Shown in pieces: positions 59,363-64,000 of a DNA stretch of 64,000 nucleotides; within the stretch, counting starts at the first letter, position 1; each line of letters begins with the position of its first letter. Source of the stretch: Burkholderiales bacterium (GTDB taxonomy: Bacteria; Pseudomonadota; Gammaproteobacteria; Burkholderiales; Burkholderiaceae_D); the NCBI GenBank assembly GCA_026399895.1, contig JAPLQC010000018.1:816-64815 (forward strand). Direction: 5' to 3'. The position numbers and the translations under genes are program-made. A model generated the notes under the pieces. The model did no database searches. It was not told the origin of the DNA and was given only the letters and a program-made list of their open reading frames with translations.

Positions 59363-60391
59363 ATGAGTGTAACGCATCAGAAAAGTTCGTCGAAACATTT
59401 TGATAACGTCGCTGCTTTGCGCGCGCTGCAATTGGCGCGTCAGACACTCGACATCGAGGCCGAGGCCATCCTGGCGCTGAAGGCCCGACTCTCCAACAGT
59501 CCGGATGACGCTTTCGCTCGCGCAGTCGCCCTACTGCTAAGCTGCGGTGGCCGAGTGGTCGTGTCTGGCATGGGTAAATCAGGGCATATCGCCCGCAAGA
59601 TCGCGGCCACGCTGGCATCCACCGGCACACCAGCACTGTTCGTGCACCCCGCCGAGGCGGCGCATGGTGACCTCGGCATGGTGACCGAGGCGGACGCGGT
59701 GATTGTGATTTCCAACTCTGGCGAATCGGAAGAGTTGCTGGCCATCGTACCCGTCATTAAGCGCATCGGCGCCAAGCTGATCTCCATGACCGGTCGGCCT
59801 CAATCAACGCTGGCCACGCTGGCTGACGTACATCTGGATGTTGCCGTCGCGCGCGAAGCCTGTCCGCTCAACCTGGCGCCCACCGCCAGTACCACCGCAA
59901 CGCTCGCCCTGGGTGACGCACTCGCCGTCGCCTTGCTCGATGCGCGCGGGTTTCGTGAAGAAGACTTCGCACGCTCACATCCGGGCGGCGCACTTGGCCG
60001 ACGTTTGCTGACGCATGTGCGTGACGTGATGCGTACCGGCGATGAAATTCCCAGTGTTGGGCCGGACCTGCTGTTGCCGAAAGCGCTGCTTGAGGTCACC
60101 CGCAAGGGCATGGCGATGACGGCGATCGTTGATCAGGATGCCAAGGTGCTCGGCATCTTTACCGATGGTGACTTGCGCCGACTGATCGAGCTTGGCAAAG
60201 ATTTTTCTCGCACCCCCGTACGCGAGGTAATGAATGCAACACCTCGCACGATTAGCCCCGAGCAGCTTGCGGTTGAAGCCGTCGATCTGATGGAATCCTT
60301 CCGTATTAACCAAGTACTGGTGACCGACAGCGACGGCACACTGGTCGGCGCGCTTCACATCCACGATCTGACGCGTGCGAAGGTGATCTGA
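59363..60391 (+). CDS. kdsD: Arabinose 5-phosphate isomerase
   Basis: 342-residue enzyme converting ribulose 5-phosphate to arabinose 5-phosphate, the first step to KDO. An N-terminal SIS domain shows VSGMGKSGHIARKIAATLASTGTPALFVHPAEAAHGDLGMV, ISNSGESEELL and ACPLNLAPTASTTATLALGDALA; two CBS domains follow (near 205-335, VMRTGDEIPSV and VMNATPRTISP). ATG 59363 is ten codons inside the track ORF; no Shine-Dalgarno is visible. It leads kdsD-kdsC-lptC-lptA-lptB-rpoN. Confidence 0.95.
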   Translation: MSVTHQKSSSKHFDNVAALRALQLARQTLDIEAEAILALKARLSNSPDDAFARAVALLLSCGGRVVVSGMGKSGHIARKIAATLASTGTPALFVHPAEAAHGDLGMVTEADAVIVISNSGESEELLAIVPVIKRIGAKLISMTGRPQSTLATLADVHLDVAVAREACPLNLAPTASTTATLALGDALAVALLDARGFREEDFARSHPGGALGRRLLTHVRDVMRTGDEIPSVGPDLLLPKALLEVTRKGMAMTAIVDQDAKVLGIFTDGDLRRLIELGKDFSRTPVREVMNATPRTISPEQLAVEAVDLMESFRINQVLVTDSDGTLVGALHIHDLTRAKVI

Positions 60392-60930
60392 TGACGACGC
60401 AAGCCCTATCAGTTGCGACCGAACGCGCCAAGCAGGTGCGGCTGATGATTTTCGATGTGGACGGTGTGCTTACTGATGGCGGCTTGCGCTATGGCGCGCA
60501 GGGCGAAACGCTGAAGACCTTTCATGTACTAGACGGTCACGGCATCAAGCTGCTGCAACAGTTCAATGTCACGGTCGCGATCATCAGCGCGCGCGAGTCG
60601 GCGATTGTGGTGAAGCGAGCGGCTGATCTTGGCATCACCATGCTGCGCCAAGGCGTGCATGACAAACGTGCGGCTTTCGAGCAACTACTCGCCGAATTAA
60701 ATCTTGCAGCTGAACAGTGCGGCTATATGGGAGACGACTTGATCGATCTGCCCGTCATGACGCGGGTCGGCTTTTGTGCCAGCGTGCCGAATGCCCATCC
60801 GGAAGTTCGATCACGCGCCCATTGGGTCAGCGATTCACTCGGTGGGTATGGCGCAGCGCGTGAAGTGTGTGATTTCATCTTGCGCGCTCAAGGAAATTAC
60901 GAGGCGGCACTAGCGCCGTATCTGACATGA
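60391..60930 (+). CDS. kdsC: KDO 8-phosphate phosphatase
   Basis: 179-residue HAD phosphatase removing phosphate from KDO-8-P. Seen: LMIFDVDGVLTDGGLRYG (nucleophile Asp), VAIISARESAIVVKRAADLG, and GYMGDDLIDLPVMTRVGFCASVPNAHPEV. It lacks the cap domain, as usual for tetrameric KdsC. Start and kdsD stop overlap in TGATG; its own stop overlaps lptC in ATGA. Confidence 0.96.
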   Translation: MTTQALSVATERAKQVRLMIFDVDGVLTDGGLRYGAQGETLKTFHVLDGHGIKLLQQFNVTVAIISARESAIVVKRAADLGITMLRQGVHDKRAAFEQLLAELNLAAEQCGYMGDDLIDLPVMTRVGFCASVPNAHPEVRSRAHWVSDSLGGYGAAREVCDFILRAQGNYEAALAPYLT

Positions 60931-61526
60931 TTGACGAGTTTCGTCCACGCAGAGGCGCAGTACTAACGCTGGTATTTATGCTGCTACTCGCCGGCGGCAG
61001 TTTCTGGCTACTGAAGCAAGCACAGCAACCCGAACAAGGCGCCACTCGGCAAGCTGCTCAGGGCCGACCCGACTACACCATGCATCAATTCCGCTACATG
61101 AGCGCGGGTAAGAGTGGCACCTCGGATTATTTGGTCGAAGGCGATGTGCTGTCGCACTACCCCGATAGCAATGAAACCGTCGTACAAGCTTTCCGAATGA
61201 CGCGCTACGATCCGAGCCGACCCACCATGACGCTCACTTCGGACTCTGCTAAATCCAACGCCGACCGTAGTGAATTTCGTCTTTACGACAATGTTGTTCT
61301 GCGACGCCCTGCCGGGGGCAATGGCGATACGCTGATCGTGACCTCCGACTACATGCTCGTACTGACCAAACAAGAGCTTGTCAAAACTGACCGTCCTGTA
61401 CAGGCACAGCAAGGCAGCACGACACTCAAAGGCACTGGCATGATCGCCGATAGCAAGCAACAAACGCTGGCACTTCACAGCGCTGTCAGCGCGACCTACT
61501 TACCACCTGAGCGTGTTCGTCGATGA
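60927..61526 (+). CDS. lptC: LPS export protein LptC
   Basis: 199-residue inner-membrane protein with one N-terminal helix (AVLTLVFMLLLAGGSFWLL) and a periplasmic beta-jellyroll that receives LPS from LptBFG and passes it to LptA. Seen: PDYTMHQFRYMSAGKSGTSDYLVEGDVLSHYPDSNET and DTLIVTSDYMLVLTKQELVKTD. Sequence is less conserved than its neighbours, so the call rests partly on position. Confidence 0.92.
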   Translation: MIDEFRPRRGAVLTLVFMLLLAGGSFWLLKQAQQPEQGATRQAAQGRPDYTMHQFRYMSAGKSGTSDYLVEGDVLSHYPDSNETVVQAFRMTRYDPSRPTMTLTSDSAKSNADRSEFRLYDNVVLRRPAGGNGDTLIVTSDYMLVLTKQELVKTDRPVQAQQGSTTLKGTGMIADSKQQTLALHSAVSATYLPPERVRR

Positions 61527-62101
61527 TGCAAATTCACCCATCTGTCCGTCATTACCTGATTGTCTCGACACTGGCTTGTACGCTCGCTGGCTCTGCCATG
61601 GCTGAGCGTGCCGATCGTGAAAAGCCCACCAATATCGAAGCTAATCAGATGCTGTACGATGAATCCAAGCAGCTGAACACATTCATCGGCAATGTTGTGG
61701 TGACGCGTGGCACGCTGGTCATGCACGGTGAGAAGCTGATCTTGAAAAAAGATAGCGCCGGCTACCAGTTCGGAACGCTATTTGCCCCCGCCGGCGGTAT
61801 TGCCACCTTTCGCCAGAAACGGGATGGCGGCAAAGATCTCTGGATGGAAGGCCACGCCGCCGACCGGATTGAATACGATACCAAAAATGAGGTCGCAAAA
61901 CTCTTCAAACGCTCCAAGGTAAAAATGCTGGATGGCAGCAAGGTCACCGACGAAGTCGAAGGTGAGTTCATCTCTTATGACACCCGCACAGAGTTTTACA
62001 CGGCTAACAATACGGTAAGCGGCGAAAGCAAGCCCGGCGCTGGGCGAGTACGTGCCACCATTCAGCCGCGCGAAAAAGAAATAAAAGGCGATGATAAATA
62101 A
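61523..62101 (+). CDS. lptA: LPS transport periplasmic protein LptA
   Basis: 192-residue periplasmic bridge protein for LPS. A signal peptide ends near SAMA; the OstA fold shows [39 protein letters not shown], then [14 protein letters not shown] and [20 protein letters not shown]. The start could be either of two adjacent ATGs overlapping the lptC stop. The 3' end overlaps lptB by 11 bp. Confidence 0.95.
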   Translation: MMQIHPSVRHYLIVSTLACTLAGSAMAERADREKPTNIEANQMLYDESKQLNTFIGNVVVTRGTLVMHGEKLILKKDSAGYQFGTLFAPAGGIATFRQKRDGGKDLWMEGHAADRIEYDTKNEVAKLFKRSKVKMLDGSKVTDEVEGEFISYDTRTEFYTANNTVSGESKPGAGRVRATIQPREKEIKGDDK

Positions 62102-62843
62102 GGCAGACAGCCAACTCCACGTTCGCGGCCTGCAGAAAAGCTACGGCGCGCGGCAGGTCGTCCATAACGTATCGCTCGACCTAGCGAGCGGCGAGGTGGT
62201 TGGGCTGTTGGGTCCGAACGGTGCCGGTAAGACCACCTCCTTCTACATGATTGTTGGTCTGGTGCCGTCCGAGGGAGGACAGATTCTGTTGGACGGTCAG
62301 AGCATCGCCGAACTACCGATTCACCGTCGCGCTCAGCGTGGCCTCTCCTATTTGCCGCAAGAAGCATCGGTGTTTCGCAAGTTGTCGGTGGCAGACAATA
62401 TCCGCGCCGTACTCGAGCTACAGAAAGAGAATGGAAAACCGCTGCCGGATGACGAAGTCGAACAGCGCCTGAATACCCTGTTGGCCGAGCTGCAAATCGA
62501 GATCCTACGCGACAACCCCGCGCTTTCGCTGTCGGGTGGCGAGCGCCGCCGCGTCGAGATCGCTCGTGCATTAGCTACACGACCGCGCTTCATCTTGCTA
62601 GACGAGCCATTCGCTGGGGTCGACCCTATCGCTGTTATCGAGATTCAACGCATCGTTCGCTTTTTGAAAGAACGTGGAATCGGTGTACTCATCACCGACC
62701 ACAATGTGCGAGAGACCTTAGGCATTTGCGATCGTGCCTACATCATCAATCAGGGTTCAGTGCTTGCTTCCGGCAGTCCCGAAGAAATCATCGCAAATGA
62801 ATCCGTACGCCGGGTCTATCTCGGCGAACATTTCCGAATGTAG
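62091..62843 (+). CDS. lptB: LPS export ABC transporter ATPase LptB
   Basis: 250-residue ATPase powering LPS extraction by LptFG. Walker [18 protein letters not shown] near 42-50, [25 protein letters not shown], signature [17 protein letters not shown], Walker [17 protein letters not shown] and switch His in [11 protein letters not shown]. It overlaps lptA and precedes rpoN by 12 bp, the standard order. LptFG are not in the window. Confidence 0.97.
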   Translation: MINKADSQLHVRGLQKSYGARQVVHNVSLDLASGEVVGLLGPNGAGKTTSFYMIVGLVPSEGGQILLDGQSIAELPIHRRAQRGLSYLPQEASVFRKLSVADNIRAVLELQKENGKPLPDDEVEQRLNTLLAELQIEILRDNPALSLSGGERRRVEIARALATRPRFILLDEPFAGVDPIAVIEIQRIVRFLKERGIGVLITDHNVRETLGICDRAYIINQGSVLASGSPEEIIANESVRRVYLGEHFRM

Positions 62844-62855
62844 CCGCCGACAGCG

Positions 62856-64000
62856 ATGAAGCAAACACTTCAGCTCCGCGTTTCACAGCATCTTGCGCTA
62901 ACGCCGCAGTTACAGCAGTCGATACGACTGCTGCAGCTATCGACGCTGGAACTGCATCAGGAGCTTGAGCAAATGCTGAGCGATAACCCACTGCTGGAGC
63001 GCTTGGATGATCCACTCGATCACTCGGTGCGCTTGCTCAGCGATGGTGCGATTAGTACAGCGCCCAGCTCGCCATCCACCAGCACCGAAAGTGATGGCGA
63101 AGCGCGTACTGATGCGCCGGATGAACTGAGTGGCGCCGGCAGCAATGAGGATGCCGCGCCCGCCGGTGATGCTGACTGGAGCTTTGACGATGTTTCGCGT
63201 ACCTCAAAAGCGCCGGAAGACGATAACGCGCGTCCACAGCTTGAAGCTCACGAGACCACGCTGCGCGAACATCTGCTGGAACAGCTTTCCGTCACTGTCG
63301 ATAATCGGCGTGATCGTGCATTGGTCGAGTTGCTAATCGATGCATTGGATGACAACGGCTATCTGGAGGAGTCACTCGGCGAGATTCTCGCGCGCCTTCC
63401 GGAAGAACTCGACATCGAAATGGACGAGTTACTGGTCGCGCTGAAGCTACTGCAAAGTTTCGACCCCGCGGGTGTGGGCGCGCGCGACGCCTCCGAGTGC
63501 CTTGCCATTCAGATACGACGCATGGAGAAAGTGCCCTTCGTCACACGACGGATGGCGCTAACGCTGGTTGAAAATCATCTCGAGCTATTTGCGCAACGCG
63601 AATTCAACAAGTTGAAAAAAATCCTCGACTGCGATGACGAGGATCTGCGCGAGGCGCAGGCCGTAATTCGACGCTGCAACCCGCACCCAGGTGCGGCCTA
63701 CGCGGGCGACGTGTCGGATTATGTGGTTCCGGATGTCATTGTCAAACGCGCAAAGAATGGTTGGCAGGTCAGCCTGAACCGCGAGGTGATGCCGAAGCTA
63801 CGCGTCAACGCCATGTACGCGAATATCCTGAAGCAGAGCAAAGGTGAAGGCTCGCTATCGTCACAACTGCAGGAAGCCAAGTGGCTTATCAAAAATATGC
63901 GGCAACGTTTCGACACGATCCTGCGAGTATCCGAGGCGATCGTCGACCGTCAGCGTAATTTTTTCTCGCACGGCGAAGTCGCAATGCGACCCCTTGTGCT
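62856..64000 (+). CDS. rpoN: RNA polymerase sigma-54 factor (partial, runs off the window)
   Basis: About 381 codons are present and open to the window end, so the ORF is absent from the track. Region I is clear (MKQTLQLRVSQHLALTPQLQ, SIRLLQLSTLELHQELEQML), the acidic region II follows (about residues 50-120), then the core-binding region with LIDALDDNGYLEESLGEIL, LQSFDPAGVGARDASECLAIQI and NPHPGAAYAGDVSDYVVPDVIV, ending near RNFFSHGEVAMRPLVL. The DNA-binding RpoN box would lie beyond the window. Sigma-54 reads -24/-12 promoters for nitrogen and other functions. Confidence 0.96.
   Translation, partial: MKQTLQLRVSQHLALTPQLQQSIRLLQLSTLELHQELEQMLSDNPLLERLDDPLDHSVRLLSDGAISTAPSSPSTSTESDGEARTDAPDELSGAGSNEDAAPAGDADWSFDDVSRTSKAPEDDNARPQLEAHETTLREHLLEQLSVTVDNRRDRALVELLIDALDDNGYLEESLGEILARLPEELDIEMDELLVALKLLQSFDPAGVGARDASECLAIQIRRMEKVPFVTRRMALTLVENHLELFAQREFNKLKKILDCDDEDLREAQAVIRRCNPHPGAAYAGDVSDYVVPDVIVKRAKNGWQVSLNREVMPKLRVNAMYANILKQSKGEGSLSSQLQEAKWLIKNMRQRFDTILRVSEAIVDRQRNFFSHGEVAMRPLV

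Overview
This window looks like a piece of a betaproteobacterial chromosome, probably Burkholderiales. The evidence is gene order and protein character: hisGDCBHAFIE-hinT-tatABC, ibaG-murA next to an mla operon, petABC beside sspAB, a single-PDZ AlgW-type protease, MlaA inside the mla operon, and short-form HisG. GC is moderately high and gene density is very high. The order algW / his / murA / ibaG / mla / kdsD-kdsC-lptCAB-rpoN recalls the well-known Pseudomonas region, here split by gltBD, ssb and uvrA. I see no prophage, CRISPR array or integron; the only mobile-element relative is one degenerate RAYT-type gene.

Layout. 1-448: the promoter and leader region of an rRNA operon on the minus strand, with two near-identical promoters; its 16S gene should lie left of the window. 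449-4462: enoyl-CoA hydratase, a hemerythrin-like protein, mltA, apaG, rpe. 4577-8724: a trp leader peptide with three Trp codons, then trpE-G-D-C. 8780-16559: mnmC, a secreted adhesin-E-like protein, an atypical OmpR-type regulator, and hemA-prfA-dsbB-prmC-grxD-ubiX. 16567-19795: an unknown secreted protein, cstA-ybdD and a strong terminator. 19816-24119: tRNA-Thr(UGU), sspB, sspA, petC, petB, petA (minus strand). 24283-27016: a NarL-type regulator, a NIF3-like protein, algW. 27175-43041: about 16 kb of minus-strand genes read as mlaFEDACB, ABC exporter, ibaG, murA, hisGDCBHAFIE, hinT, tatABC. 43167-44558: a secreted unknown plus a CapA-like phosphoesterase, closed by a bidirectional terminator. 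44571-53338: gltBD, RAYT, ssb and an MFS transporter, all minus strand. 53487-59262: uvrA, an AEC transporter and a Kef-type antiporter. 59363-64000: kdsD-kdsC-lptC-lptA-lptB and the start of rpoN.

How the genes work together. Most are housekeeping: tryptophan and histidine synthesis, glutamate synthase, the bc1 complex, Tat export (which the Rieske protein would use), heme entry and translation termination, and an outer-membrane block (mla for phospholipid transport, murA for peptidoglycan, kdsD/kdsC for KDO, lptCAB for LPS transport).

Most worth checking: (1) hisB and mlaD are each broken by a deletion in otherwise intact operons, so this is either real gene decay or an assembly error; (2) tandem rrn promoters; (3) a trp attenuator; (4) an OmpR-type regulator whose phospho-acceptor Asp is replaced by His; (5) a RAYT-like protein without a normal HUH motif, with inverted repeats at its 3' end; (6) a terminator-like hairpin abutting the sspA ribosome-binding site; (7) a -10 box placed for leaderless kdsD mRNA. 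I found no clear multi-gene system that I would call undescribed. All calls are by eye; no database search or folding program was run.
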